Positions 25,592-39,310 of a stretch of DNA of 64,000 nucleotides are shown here, one piece after another (the stretch's first letter is position 1; the number at the start of each line of letters is the position of its first letter). The notes beneath the pieces were generated by a model that saw only the letters and a program-made list of their open reading frames with translations, had not been told where the DNA came from and made no database searches. The translations under genes and the position numbers were made by a program. Source of the DNA: Struthio camelus. Its lineage: Eukaryota > Chordata > Aves > Struthioniformes > Struthionidae. The stretch lies in NCBI RefSeq assembly GCF_040807025.1, contig NC_090952.1, positions 7,146,001 through 7,210,000 of the forward strand. The letters are read 5' to 3'.

Positions 25592-25675
25592 ATTATATTT
25601 ATATATATAATATACATATATATGTGTATATATATATATATATACACACACACATATATCTATACACACATATGT
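25592..25675. repeat. (TA)n/(CA)n microsatellite
   Basis: Compound AT-rich simple repeat with runs of TATATA, ACACAC and ATATAC over 84 bases, sitting abruptly inside the WAVE4 CpG island. Likely polymorphic in length. Confidence 0.9.
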
Positions 25676-26580
25676 ACCTTAGCTGAAAGGGCAAAAAAAT
25701 TGGCTGCGGAGGCAAACCTGGGCGGCCGGCCGGAGCAGCATCACTCTGAGCTGATCCACCCGAGTGGCTCACGAGGACTTTTTCCGTGCGCAATAGGTGA
25801 AGGCGAGCGAGGCATCGCGTTTAATTTCGCTAGCAGAGCAGCTCACGAAGCTCACCCGTGCTGCCGGCCTGCAGGGCCATCAGGCTGCCGGCCCGCTGCC
25901 GATGCCCTTGGCCACGGGCTGGTTCCCCAGCTCGGGCGCTTCTCCTCCCGACGCCTCGCTCGCCGCGGGCAGAACGGAGAAACGAGCTTTCATCGGGCGC
26001 GAGGCCGTCTCCCGGGGCTGCAGACCCTCTCCTTTCCTTAGAGCGGCTGGAGGAAACGCGCCTTCCGGGAGAGGAGCAAAGCTGCGAGCGGGGAGCGCGC
26101 GCCCAGCCCCGCGAGCTGTGCCGAAGGCTGGCCCTGGCGGGGGCCCAGCGAGCTTAGCCAGCTCGCAACATATGGCCCAAATTGCCTCCTCCGTTACACT
26201 GCCCCTGTCAATAGGATTGCCCTGACTACAAAGCAGGAGCTCAATCCTCCCGTTCCGCCTCCCCGGCAATCCCCACCTCCTCCCCCCACCACGGCTTTAA
26301 CAAAATCCTGTTATGCTTTGGCAGTCAAGCAAAAACGGCTTAGGAGCGTAGACGTTAATAACTCGGGGCAGCCCGGCACCAGGAGCGGAGCCAGTAACCC
26401 CGACTATCTCCGGAGCCAGCAGTCTGCAGGGCTCACCTTTTTTGGCCCAGCCGCGTTAGAGCAGAACAGCTTCCTATTGACACCAGCCGGTCGACGTTCC
26501 CGCGAAGCCCGGCAGCGCTTCGCAGCGCGCTCTCCGCGCAGGCGGCCCCAGGTCCTCCCTTTTCACATGCAAATCGGTGT

Positions 26581-29500
26581 CAAGAGCTCCCTCGACAAGA
26601 CGGCACAAAATTGTTCCTAAATCGTTAATACTGCTTCCAAAAGGGCCAGCTGTGCTCCCGGAGCTGGACGTACCGGAGCCTTGGCAAATCTCAGCCTGCG
26701 ATTTTGTCCCAGGCCCTTGCGGCAGCTTGCTGGGTGCCAGGGCCCCGCGGGAAGGGCAGGGGCACCATCGGGAGGTCGGCGTGCAGGCGAACGCAGGCTT
26801 GGAGCAGTCAGCTTAAAAAGGAGCTTGAGGATAACGTTGTGTAAGTACTGCTCTGTCTTAAGAGTTTATGCTTTTATTAAGGCAGTATAGTAAGGCAAAG
26901 GTCAGAAAATGGGAGGCCAGAAGGGCCGTGTGGATGAGCTGTGTTAAGAGCAAGGGAAGGCACCTGTCCTTGTCCCGCCTGCAGTGACCCGGCTCATTGC
27001 AGCGGGTCTGAAGTGTAGCTGCAGTATCAGAGTGGAGGACAAGCTGCCCGAAGTCGCCCCGCCAAATTCCCCGGGCGCCTGTCTTGCATTTGCACGCCGC
27101 AGCGGCGCAGCCGGCCCTGCAGTCGCAGCCGTGCCAGGGACCCAGCGCTCCGTAAATACGACCATCACTTCCACCATGCATTTAGTCATAGCTAGAGGAG
27201 CCAGCCTGCCCATGCAGCACCCTCAGATGGAGGCGATGGTGAGCGCGCCTAAGGAGCCGTGGCAAACCATTAATGGTGCACAGAGACTAGCAGGCCTGTG
27301 CACCTGTCCCCAAACAACACACGATCTCACTGCTCAGTCAGAGGGGTTAGCACCCTTCCAGGACTGAAGACATAGAAAGCAGGTAGAGAGCTCCCCGAAA
27401 ACTTGCTCTCGTTCTACTTTCTGCACAGTGGACCACGCAAAGGAGATGAATAACAGATATAACTGATGACCTGCCTTCCTCCAGCTTCCTAGCCAATTCT
27501 GTTCAACTGCCATATGCTCCCACTGACTTCCTGAAAAACACAGTTCCCCTTACGTGTCACCCCCGACAGCGGTGCCCGGTGGCTGGGCTGGTGTCATGGC
27601 CCTGCGGCAGGACTCAAAGGCGGTTGCGCAGGGACAGCAGAACTGTCTCCAGGTGACCCAGCCCCAGCACTGCCGCGTGGCCTGGAGACACCAGGCTCAG
27701 AGCCGTGGGACATTCCCTGGAAACTACCGCGATGGCCAAGGCTGTCAGTCAAAACTCTCTAGGGGTCGCATACTTTGCCGCGGTCGACACAGACTCTTCA
27801 GTTCCCGTTGTCCTGCAGCCTGGCCGGGCCGGTGGCCAGACAGGGGACAGGAAGGCAAAGGGGGAGAGCATTTAATGAGCTGTTGGGGCCCAGTAATTAG
27901 AAGCTGGGCACAAAGAGCGATTCTCAGCATCTGCCAGGGAACTGGTGCCCAAGCCCCAGCAGTACATGCAGCCTGCACCCCTTGGGGCAGCACCAGAGGG
28001 AATAAGTAGCGTGTAATGGCGGGCAGAGGGAAACAAAATCGAGAGAGGTGAATCTAGGCCCTTTTCAAATAGCCCAGCATGAACTTATGTGCTGAGAGCC
28101 ATGGGATGGAGGGCACCCACTCCCAAATCACAGTAGGGCTGGATAGGCTGTGGGGATGCTCAGCAGACACGTGGGATCAAGCAGGGAGCTTTACCTCTCT
28201 ACTCCAGGTAAAGACTGGGGTCCTGCAAACATTTCTGACGGTCATTGGGTCACTAAAGGAAACTCAAGGCAATAAAAAAAAAAGGGGTTGAGGTCTGAAA
28301 GAATTCCCAGCAGGACCTACAGACAGTCAAAGAATTTAGCTTGGAAAAGACTGGCATGTGATTTGATCATGGTGTTTGAGAATGTACCCTGGGAGAACAT
28401 CCTTGGACTAAAAGGATCCCTTTAATCTCCTCCAAAAAACCTTAGAAAGAGCCAGGCTCTGAGACCTTCCAGCAGAAAAAGTCAAGGAGAAATTTGGCCC
28501 ACATTTTTAACCAATAAAATGACTGTCCCCAGAACAAACCGCCAAGGAAGTGGAGGCTTCCTGCCTCTTCATCAGGGGCATCAGATGTCCCTCCGGACCT
28601 CAGGGAAGAGATCAGTCCTTGCAGGCAACCAATACTGTGCCTCGGGCTCCCTGGACAGATGGACATGTATTATGTCCAGGCTAGGAAATCTCAGCTCTGA
28701 TGGAGGCACGGGACATCCCCAGAGCCAGCCTAACCCTGACTACATGCCACTTTACTGCTCTCTGAAGATCCTTGTCTAAGTGTTCCAATAACAAAGTCAA
28801 TGAGTTTGGCTCCTGTTAGATTTCTTTTTTCCTCATAGAAGAAAAAGAACAGGGAAAGGCCAATAATGCCTTCAAATGGGCAGGCTCTGGGTTTCTGTTT
28901 CAGGCAAACCTACCCAACCACAATATAATGTTGCCCACTTCAAAATAAGCTTGTGTCCCACGTGCCTTCCACCCTTTTGTCCAGGACGTGCCCCATAGGC
29001 TTTCATAGCCCCACTCGCTCGTACTCAGGGACACAGGATCCACGCGAGGGGCCACAGCCCACATCCACCTAACCACTAATCTGCCTCCAACAACAGCTGC
29101 CGCCGGATGTTTCACAGGAGGGACAGTTATGAATAAGCCAGGGGAGGAAGCTGCTTTTTAAACCTCTGCAATTAAGAGTCTGCTAGTATGAACACACAGA
29201 TTATAAATCCCTTGTCCTAAGTGCAACATAAGCATGCTTGTAGCGTAACATCCCTAGTGCGTCCAACGCATCGTGTCTCAAGCCTCTGACTTTGGCATTT
29301 ATAGCTTGACTTCTGATCTAAAAGACAATAGCCCAAGGGATGAGCTATACATAACCGCACAGATGCCAGCGTCACTTCTGTCCTTGCAGGCACATTGCGC
29401 TCATACATACGAAGATGCTACATGCAAATCCTGCTGCTAGTCAGGCAAACCAGCCTCCTCCATCTTCCAGAGCGCTGCTGTGTACTGTGCGTGAGCAGGA

Positions 29501-30715
29501 TTTTCCTCTGTTCCCACAGCTGCCTTGGTGCTGCAGAACTAAGCAGAGGTAAAATTACCAAGCCTGTATTTTTTCACACCTAAATGAATCCAGCTGGGTT
29601 TTGAACACACATAGGGAATGGATCCATGGCACAGGAGAGTGCAATTTCATGCAGTTGCTCTTCAGAAATACATTTTAAATTGGTCTCCAAAAACGCCAGC
29701 TCTGTCACTAGAATTTCATTAATTCCTAACGATGTGTCGGTGCCTCTGTTTGATGCATCCTCACCACCCACCACCTCTGACCATCCTGAGAAACCCCTTC
29801 ACCCTTTTTGCTGGGTCTTCAGCCTGGTGAGGTCCAGTCCTCTTTGATCCGGCACCTTCCTAGAGAAGCACCCCCGGCCTAAGGGCATCCCAGGGGAAAA
29901 TCCTCCGGGAAACCCCTCTGAGCTTAGTTTTTTGCCCGTTGGGTTTTTTCTCTTGCTTTTAAAGTCATCTCATAGGAATCCTACCCTACCGATAACAGGA
30001 ACGCTCTGAAAAACAATAGTTTCCAGGCCTATGGCCAAGAACACGGCCTGGGCCAGCACCTTGCTCGCTCTGAAGCGCTGGGACAGCAGAACGTGAATCT
30101 TTATCATACGGCGGTAATCATAATGCTGCCACAGTCCTCAGTTTCACCATGTAACTATTAACCTCCCCATTGAGTTGAGTCAACCATCCTTCTGCATTAT
30201 GACACAGAAGCTAAAACAGGGGAAACGAAGTCTCAGGTTTCAAGGCACAAGGCAGGTATGTGGCCAGGAGGGAACCCTGGCTTCCTGGCCACCCAGAGCA
30301 TGGACTTTGCAGTCAGAGTGGAAAATTCTCTCATCTCAGGAATCCAACATTGCTAACAATCAGATATTGATCTGGATGCAAAGCATGATGATCCTGCTTG
30401 CATATACTGTGCCATCAACCTTGAATTTGCTTCAAAGTGGGAAGAAGGCAGGAGATGGTGATTTAATGAAAACTGGTTTAATGCAGCAGGGGAATTCTCT
30501 ATTGCAAGGGTCAAAAACCTAAGCAAGGACAGAATCACAAGGGCGAGAAAAATTCACTATTTCTTCCGTACGTCTATGGCCATACCAGTGTCATCTGAAA
30601 AGCACAGTGTTCAGCACTGCTGCTGAAAGCATGGCCCCATGGGTGATCGCTGCCACACTGCTCCTCAGACAGTGTGCACCAGGCTCAGCAGCGACCACCA
30701 TAGGCAGTGCCAACG
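26581..30715. other. intergenic region upstream of WAVE4
   Basis: Follows the WAVE4 CpG island. CpG density falls off after about 27800. I see no gene, RNA gene or clear transposon. Confidence 0.5.
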
Positions 30716-32064
30716 CAGCTCATCCAAGCATGGCCATGCAAGCAGTAAAGCCATGCCTCCACTGTGGCTAGGCCAAAAAGGGTTGAATTCCCATGTTCAG
30801 CCTGGCCTCAGCCCTCCTGCAGAGCTATCAGAGCCCTGAGGGCACTAATCAGCATTAATGGTGCTGACCAGCTTCACCTGGGCCCTCCTCCCACACCCTG
30901 CCCATTGGTCCAGGGGCTGTATTTAAGCTCAGCCCAGGGTTTGTCAACCCTTTCAGAGCTATGCTGGAGGTAAGCTTGGCCCCTGCCTCCTGGATGAACC
31001 TTGGACCTACATGATAGGTAGCTTGCTTCCTGGGTGGACCTCTCAGAGGGGTGCTCTAGCTTGGCTTGAGCCCTGCTTGTGGCCTGGGTGGACTCTGGAC
31101 CTGTGTTGCAGCCTTATCTCCAGCCCTGTTTCTGACTCCATCTCCTTTTGCTCCTGACAGGACTCCCTGGGTGGCTGCTGGCCCTGGTCACTGGACTGTG
31201 GACACTTGCCTTGCCTGGGACCATTGACAGAGCTGGTTACCTGCACCTGGCTCTGCCCACTGTGTTCAGACCCTGTGAGACTTGTGCCCTGTTGGTGTGG
31301 ACAAGGGCATAGAAAGGGACTGCTGGGTGAGTACCTTGCAAGCAGTGCTCACTTAACATATGTGCCTATAACCTTATTTTGACTCAATGAGAGCAAAACC
31401 AGGATAGGAATAGCTGCATATTTTACATTCAACATTGCTGGGTGGAGCTGACTTAACTCAGCACTGCCAGAAGGGCAGGTGGGATGTCTGCACATGGCTG
31501 CTCAGGCTGGATGTCTGGAAGGGTTTTTCCACCCTGCTGCTCTGCCCTCACACAGTCCACTCCAGATCTCCTGCAAGGCTTTCCCACTTGAAGCAGACAG
31601 CCCTGAGAGGGCTAATGAGCCTGTTTTGAATGGCAGCAGCTCTGCTATAAAATGCCTGCTCTGCTGCAGAGGGGACAATGGCAAAAGATTTGCTTGTCAT
31701 CTGTTTTTCTTGGGGGTGGGGAGGGGAAGAGGGAAAGGACCTCCTAAAAATCCTCTGTTTTGGTGTAGCAGCTCCCAGGTGTATGTCCTTGCTTGGTGAT
31801 GTATATTTGGGGGGGGGGGTGAAGAGCTTCCCCCTCCCTCAGGGTTCTTGCTTTCCTTCTCACTTGTTTGTGATTTCATATTAGGAAAAATACCAACCCT
31901 TGAGGGTTTGGGCTTTCAGCTTTGAAAGCACATTAGGAGATGCAGCCAACTGCATCAAGGAGATGCCAGCCACTGTGGGCTGCACTGCTGTATGCAGGTC
32001 CAGCACTTCCTTTCAGACCCCACCATCAAGGTACTCTTAGGTAATGGTTCAAGTCTCTGTGATG
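30716..32064. mobile_element. CpG-free block, possible old retroelement with promoter-like sequence
   Basis: No CpG occurs between 30715 and 32065, although the stretch is not AT-rich; the flanks have CpGs. Near the left end an inverted CCAAT (CCCATTGG, 30901-30908) is followed by TATTTAAG (about 30920) and, 40 bases later, a donor-like GGAG|GTAAGC (30970). A second TATA-like TATAAAA lies near 31646. Complete CpG loss suggests long methylation, as in silenced retroelements. No terminal repeats, target-site duplication or viral open frame were identified, so the element class is unproven. Confidence 0.3.
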
Positions 32065-35000
32065 CCGGAACTGTGCACCCTCTGAAGCACTTGCCTGGCC
32101 AACAGCATGGCCAACACTGCAAGAAGGGAGAAAAGGGCTCCTGGGGGTGGATCTCATTAAGACACGGCAACAGAACTGAATTTCTTTACATTCCTCATTG
32201 CAAGCAACAGTTGGAGCAATAACACCAGCAAGGTTACAGACACCTTCAGATCCTAGATGGAGCGAGTTCCCCATCGCACCAGTGGCTGAGGATGACCAAG
32301 GTACCACAGAGCCCCTGGATGATACAGTGGCTCCTTTTCTTACTAATGAGCCATAGCTGGACAGTTGAGGCCTCCCTTCCCGTTTACACCTGCCTATGCA
32401 CAGATGGGCACCGGGGTAATGCTTAGTGCTTCTGAACTCGCATAGCCCAACATGCCAAGAGATATGAACAAGACAAGAGGCCCCATGCATTATTTCCATC
32501 TTCAACCATTGTTTCATCTCCAATATCCTGATCAAATAGTTCTAGATGTTTACATAGGCTTTTTCTACCAGCCATTCCTTCTAACTTCAGCAAAGTTTGC
32601 TTATTTTAGCTCTCATTCAACGGTCTGAGTTTTGCTAGGCACTGTGTGGTTCCCTATCTCACCCCTGCTGTGCCAGCCTGGGCTATGTGTAGGTGCTCAA
32701 GCATGCAGCCACTGGCTGGAGAGACTGATCAGCCTGCACAACTCCATCAGTCTTTCCTCCTTTTCTGAAGACACAATGTTGTGCTGTGAATGGCCATCCT
32801 GTGGACAGAAAAGCCCTTTTCTGCAAGCAACTGAGCAACAAATAGATGGGAACAACTTGTAGCTGCTGCTGGGGCTGGGTTTGAAGCCATGCATGAAAAG
32901 CTAAAGCCTCTTCCTCCTTTCTGCAATGTACTGAACCTTCCAGGCTCTCTGCAGATTTGAAATGTTATTTGTAGGGTAATCCTTTCTTTTGCTGGCTCTG
33001 TGAACTTGAGGCAGATTCTGGTATCACTTATGTGGATTAAAATCCACAAGGTCGTCTTGTGGAATAACCCTGGCCTCAGGCTGGAGGAGGAGAATCAGAT
33101 CCACAAACTCAGCAGGAATTTTTTAGAGTGAAAAGATGGAGCAAGTTAGGACTGGCCCTCCTGGGCTTTCTGGGAGAAGCTGCTGTGTGGGGCCAGCCCT
33201 GCAGACTGTGGTCTCAATTGTCTTCTCTCTCCTGACTGCCAAAAGAATTAACAACTAAAACTTGCCATATTGGAAAATATCCTTCATGGAAGGCACTGTG
33301 ACAACCCTCATGGAGCTGTCAAGATGAGAAGACACTCATTGCTGCTCATGCTAACTGGAAACTGTCTGCTTCTCAGCAGCACATTGCTGCTTCCTCTGTT
33401 AGCACGTTTCAGTTTCCATAATACATCTGTCAAACATCCTTGGCATCTCGGCTGCAGCAGGCGCATTGACCTCCCCAAGCTGTTTGTGTTTTGGGAGACG
33501 AATTGGTTTTTCTCAGCCCAATTCACTGCATTTGCTAAATCTAGTGCGCTTGCTGCTGCAAGTGCCAGCCCCTCTGCTGGATTTTTGCCTTGCTCTGAGG
33601 ATACAAGGCACCTTGGCATCCTCCAGGGCCACAGATATCCCGATGCCCACGGCTACCTATACCTCCTCAAGCTGGGTGCCAGCTCACAGGCAAGGTAGCA
33701 ACCTCCCACCTCCTCTCTCTACCAGCCACTTTCCAAACCATGCTAAGGAGCCTGGAGAACCACATCTACCTCCCTGCTGCCTGAGCAAAGATTGGCTGTG
33801 AGTCAGGGATGCCTGAGCAGGGAAGGTGATGAGACAGAAAATGAGCAACAGCTTTAACTTCTGCCCTGAGAAGCTACCTTTTCCCAAGGGAGAAGTGGGA
33901 AGGTTATCTGCAGCAGCCCTGACACCTTGGTTACTGATGCTGAAGGACCAGCCCTCACTTTCCCAGACCGTGCAGGAAAACACCAGAGGAGGGTCTGAGA
34001 ATGAGCAATGCTACAGACCAGCAAATGCCACCCTGTGGCCCCTGTAGACCAAGCTCTGCCATGAGCACGGTGATTTTTGCAAACAGTGCGCCTGCCCTGG
34101 GAATAGTGGCTACCAGGTGACCCTTGTGCTCAGCTCCTTCCAGCTGCTGGTACCAGCAAAGACATGTTGGGCTGGACGCCTTCATCTCAACACTGTCACA
34201 TTTGGTGACTTAAGTCTTGAGCAAACTCCTAGGCCCTGCAGCAGACCGAAACCTCCCAGACTACCTTTCCTGCTTCCCAACCAGGGGCATCCACAGTTTT
34301 GGCCCTTTGGGGCCTGTAAAGTACTGAATTTCCTGTTTGCTCCATGTTGCTGTCTCTTGCTGGGGGACCGTGCTACAGCCTTGTGGTTGGGAGGCAGGGA
34401 GAGGCCCTGAGGCGAGGCCAGGGAGCCAGGGCACCTGGAAACATGTGATGGGCAGAAGGGAACAGCTATGCATAGCAGAGCGAGTTGGAGGGGTCACCTT
34501 CATTTTACATCACCTGCTGAGCAGTGTCCTACAGTGAAAAGCAGCTCTTTTGTAAGAAGGCTGATAATGAGCCTTCATGTCCAACCATCGCTCCTAACTA
34601 TTGCTTGAAATGCTCATTGTCTCTGCTGTGACTTCTGAAAACCACTTCCCAGCTCAGTCTGGGCAGGGGGTTCAGCAGATCCAGGGAAGGGGCAGGCTGG
34701 GCACCAACAGACATTATTTGGTTGCTGTCCCCATTCGCTGGCTAATCACCATGACGGATGCTGGCAAGGCCTTGGTGTTGATGTCCCCTGCATGTGGCTG
34801 CTCTTGCAGGATGCAGAATTTGCTCTCGGTTGTTCCAGCCCCACAAGCGTCTCCCTTTGGCCAAATAGGTGACAATAGGCAAGACCTTAGGGAGCCTCTT
34901 TTTAAAAAAAAAAAAAAGGCAAAGAGGAAGCATGGGAGGAATGAGAGCAAGACTGAAGGCACAGAAAAGCCAGTGATCAGGAGGTAAGTGAGGCAGGAGA

Positions 35001-38000
35001 GCAGGGGGTGTTTGGGGCAGATGAAGGTCCATCAAGCCCCATAGCTTGTTTTTGATGGACACAGATAATTGATGCTGTGGAAAAAAAGTATGTGGCTGAT
35101 ACAGAAACGTAGTGTTGCTTCTCCAAGCTATTCCCCGGTTTCCACTTGGTGCAGCCACGGGCTGCTGCCTCATATCGCAAGAGAAATCCCTGTGCTCTTT
35201 CCCTAGGCTGGGAAAGATGAGGCAAAGTTCAGGTTTGTTTTTTCATGGCTGGCTGGGTCTACCCTGCAGAGGAAACCTGGTTTGGGACCAAATCCACTGC
35301 AGAGTCGAGCGGAACTACTCAAGCAAGGATGTCTGCAATGCATGCTGCTGTCTTGCAAAAGAGACCAAATTGCAAAAAGAATTAAACTAGCCATCCCTGC
35401 AAGAAAGCATTCAAAACAGGCACAGAACCAGCTGTATAAAGTCCTGGCTGATCTTGTATAAAGTTGTCAGAAGAGGCAATTTCCTGCTCGGGTCTGTCCA
35501 GCAGTACTCGCTTCAGTTCTCACTTCAATCCTTTTGCGCAGTCCCCAGGATCAGAGAGTGTTTCCGACACAAACTCACCAGAGTCCTGCTGACCCCAGAC
35601 TATCAGACACTGCCAGGAACTGGAGTATCGGAGTGCTGCCAGGAACCAGAGTATTTTGCAAGGAAGCAAAAGCTTTGGATGGATGCCAGAAGCCAAAAGA
35701 GTAGGAAAAAAAATAAAGCAGTATATTGAAAAATCTATAATCCTTGAACAGAGAAAGACAAAAAGGTTTGCAAATGACTATCAAAAGAACAAAACGTGCC
35801 AGACTCTGCAATCCCTGCTCAGGTCAAAAGCCCTTATTTAGGTGCAGACACCCTGGGAACAGGCAAGTGAGAAAAGGCTGCGGGATCAGAGGGAAGCTGC
35901 ATGTAGAGGGAAACACAAGGCAGTCAGTCCTTAAATGTTTAAAGAAACAAAGAGGCAGACCCGAGAGTCAGGAAAAGGGTGGGAGTCGGGGATGAGACTC
36001 AGCTGGGCTCTTAGGTGCCTGAGGAGACTTGTCTTAAGGCATGTGGCAGAAAAGGTGGTGCGCTGGGGAGTGGGCTAGGAAGGATCCTGGCAGTGTGAAA
36101 TGTCCAAGGTGTTTCGGCTGCAGCAGGGAGGTGGGGACTGAACCCGTGAAACAGCATTTCTGCACATTTCTCATCAGGCAGAAATAAGCAGTGCAACAAG
36201 ATCAGGCTTTTGAACTGCTGATTTGTGAGCTAAGGCCGAGACTAAATAGGACTTTCCACTTAAAACGGGGGCAATTGGTAGAGGGAGCAGCAACTCCAGA
36301 GGTTTCTGAAACCATGAATGGTGTCAAGAACACGAGCAGAGGACGGTTATTCACTGCTTCTCATGATACAAGAATTAAGTGCGGTCAATGAAATCATCAA
36401 AAGCGTCAAACATAAGAAGCTATGTTTTAGTATAATTCCCAGTTCAATAGCAGAGCTCCCTGCCCCAGGATGGTCTGGAAATCATCAGTGCAGAAGGGTT
36501 CAAGAAGGGGCAAGATGAATTCCTGGAGGACAAGTCCACCAGGAGTTACCTAGTGACTGAGGGGTAACGTCTGGCTCAGTTAGGCCTGAACTCCTGCTTC
36601 TCAGTCTCAAGGTATTTGGCTGATGGGGCCTTGCGTGTAACCTAGGGAGCGGGAGCAGAGGCTGTCCCATGGGGGCTGAAACACCAGCGACCCAGATCTA
36701 CCAATTTACTTCACACAAAATGGAGTGTGATCCACACAGAGGACACGCTAGTCTAATTTATGAAATGCATAAATGTGATCACTGCTTAATTCGTTGCTCG
36801 CAGAAAGGGCTAGAAACACTAACGGCACGACAAACGCCACCGCTTCACGTAAGCCAGTAATCCAGAGCTATTGTCCAAGGGTTAATTAAACACTGTTGGA
36901 TCGCAAACGCCCCCCTTTGCTAAAACTAAAACGGAGGGCAGACCCTCAGTTCGAGAAAATTCGCCCGATTGCACGACGGGCGCGGGAGAAGCGATGCTGA
37001 TTGCCTGCCTTCCTCCCCGCTGTCGCTGTGCCTAAAAGGTGCCTCCTCCGCGTGTACAAGTGTGTGCTGCTCGCTTCAGGCCACGGAAAGCTTCCCAGCC
37101 CCCTCCCGGACGGGAAACGTTGGCACGTGTTTTGCCAGCGTGTCAGGCGGCAAAACGCTTTGGGGACCGAAAAGCCAAGGTGAAGAGCTGCGGGACGCAG
37201 AGATGCTGTTTCTAGGTCACTGATTTTAAGGCTATTGGCCCAGGAGTGACGGAAAGTCCTTGCTGGGTACCAGTGGCTTCCGCAGCACATATGCAACGAG
37301 CTGAGAGGGCTCAGTCCTGTTCCTGCATGACAGCAAGCAACGCTCGCTGTCAGCCAAGGACCGATCGGGGACTGAGCCGTTCCCACCAGCCCTGCTAGCG
37401 TGAATGAGCGGCGCTGGGGGGACGGAGTAGGGAAAGCCACCGCTACTGGAGAAGTCATCTGTCTCGGGGAGGTTGCAACAAAATCATTTCCCACTTATGC
37501 CGTTAAGGGTCCACTGACAGTGTTGGATGATCTGATGCAATGGGGAACGGGTCGGGCTTTTGAGCCAAATGGATGGGAGGGCTCAGCTGGAGCAAGCTGG
37601 ACAGCTGTGGCCAGCCCGGGAGCAGAGCTATATTACTTGGTGGGTGAGGGCTGAATTACTGAAACGGGCCCTGCAGGGATGGCACGTAGCCTGTAACCCA
37701 TCCCCGGCGGCGAGGGCTGCCCCGCAGCTCTCCCACGGGCCATCTGCAGCTCTCCTCCTCCGCTAAAGCAACAGCATCTTTCACGTCGGCGATAACGGAG
37801 AGGAGGTTCCAGCAAATGAAAATTTTCCTGTAAAGTGCAACATAACATTAAATCATGGCTAAAAATATTCTTGAAGAGTTGTATTAATAAATGCCACGGT
37901 GGTTTTTTTTTTTTTCCTCCCTTCTTCTACTGCAAAAGGCTCCAGCTCTAAGCACAGCACTTGACTAAATTGCCTCTAAATCATGAATACCTTTGAAGGC

Positions 38001-38939
38001 CGGCTTCTGCAACAGAAACCTTAGCCAAAAAGCCCAGCGCCTAGAAGGACGCCATAAATGCAACTGCCTCTTAGCCCTGGGGTTATTATAAAAAGCCAGC
38101 CCTGCTGTACATGTGCTCTAAAACAGAGTCCTTAATATGTTTCTTTATCTCAGTTATATGTTTCTGTGCAGATATGTAACTCTCAGACACTATAAAGTAG
38201 TTAGCAAGTGGGCTTTCAGGCAGGTGTTTTCCTTGGGTTTTAGTGTATGGGGGTTTTCTTGTTCTGCCATTTGGTTTCTTGGAAACAGGGAGCCCTCAAA
38301 GCCCCGCAGCGTTGATAACGGGGCGCAAATCCATTTTACTCGGTCTCGACCACCACGCGCAGAAACTTGATCCAGATCCAGGACAGGACCCTGCTCCGCT
38401 CCTCCCGCGCGTCTCCTCTCCCAGCACCTCCCTCTCAGCTGCTGCGTTGCCTCAAAACCAAGCCAGATTCACGCACAAATATAATTCGCTGATGTTTTAA
38501 CACCAAAGGAGAAAGAAGGCAGAGAGGCGTGGATGCAACTAAGTGTTGTGATCCTTCCCCTCCATCTTTTATCTGCTCTGGGCCTGGCTTTTTTCTACAA
38601 ACGCCTCGGAGAAGTACTCCGTCTTCCTTGATCTTCAGAGGAGCAGGCACGTAAAAGGAGTCACGGGATGGGGCAGTGAAAACAAGCAGAACAATTTCTG
38701 TGTGCAATTTTGGCCAAAAAAGGCACCCAGTGGCCCAGTAGATCACGCGTTGTTTTTTAATGACCCTTTATCACCAAAGGAAAAATCCTCATTGACGTTT
38801 TTCCCTTTATGCGCAGCTCATTAAAAGCAGGCTCTCTCTTTTGCTAATGGCCTGCGTGAATGGGATGCTTCTTAACAAACCGGCCCTATTCTCCCCAACA
38901 CACAAGGCGCTTTGATAAACCACGGAAAACATCTTTCAG
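32065..38939. other. intergenic region, no supportable gene
   Basis: Mixed-composition DNA with a 13-base A run near 34905 and a T run near 37900. Moderate CpG rises after 36900 toward the island at 38940. No recognisable coding exon. Confidence 0.5.
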
Positions 38940-39310
38940 CAGCGGGGCTCTTTCTGGAAAGCCAGCTCCCGCCGGCTTCGGGAACAGGCCCTGCGGGACG
39001 GGGCTCGCGAGCTGCAGGAAGCTGGCGGTCCGCTCAGCTGTGCTTCCCCGCCGGGGCCGCGCGGCGTGCCCGGCAGACGGGCCACCGCGCGCGCGCGCCA
39101 GGGTAGCCCCGAGCTGCCCGAGGAAGCGAGTCACCGGGGTCTTCTGAGGCTGATATCGCGGGTTCGCCCACACGGGCCGCCCAGCCGCCTCCTGCGAAAG
39201 GGCCGGCGGCACCCATCGGTGCCATCGCCCGCCCTGAGCCGGGTGCTGCCGCCCGCGATCTGCGCTGCGGCGCGTGGCGGCTCGGGGAGGCAGCTTGGAG
39301 GGTCGAGGTT
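38940..39310. promoter_or_regulatory. orphan CpG island
   Basis: CpG-dense segment including a GCGCGCGCGC run near 39090, about 14 kb upstream of the WAVE4 promoter. No known exon is recognised on either strand. Splice-site-like sequences exist but nothing joins convincingly. Confidence 0.45.

Larger units (their letters stand above)
24400..26580 (-). promoter_or_regulatory. CpG island, WAVE4 promoter region
   Basis: A long GC- and CpG-rich stretch covering coding exon 1, the proposed non-coding exon and about 1.3 kb upstream. CpGs are frequent on both sides of an AT microsatellite at 25592-25675. The position at the 5' end of a widely expressed cytoskeletal gene fits a CpG-island promoter. 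No TATA box is needed or clear. Confidence 0.65.

Noticed and set aside
25289-26041. 250-codon plus-strand open frame antisense to the WAVE4 promoter
   Set aside because: Crosses the TA microsatellite and a CpG island; low-complexity translation without any known domain.
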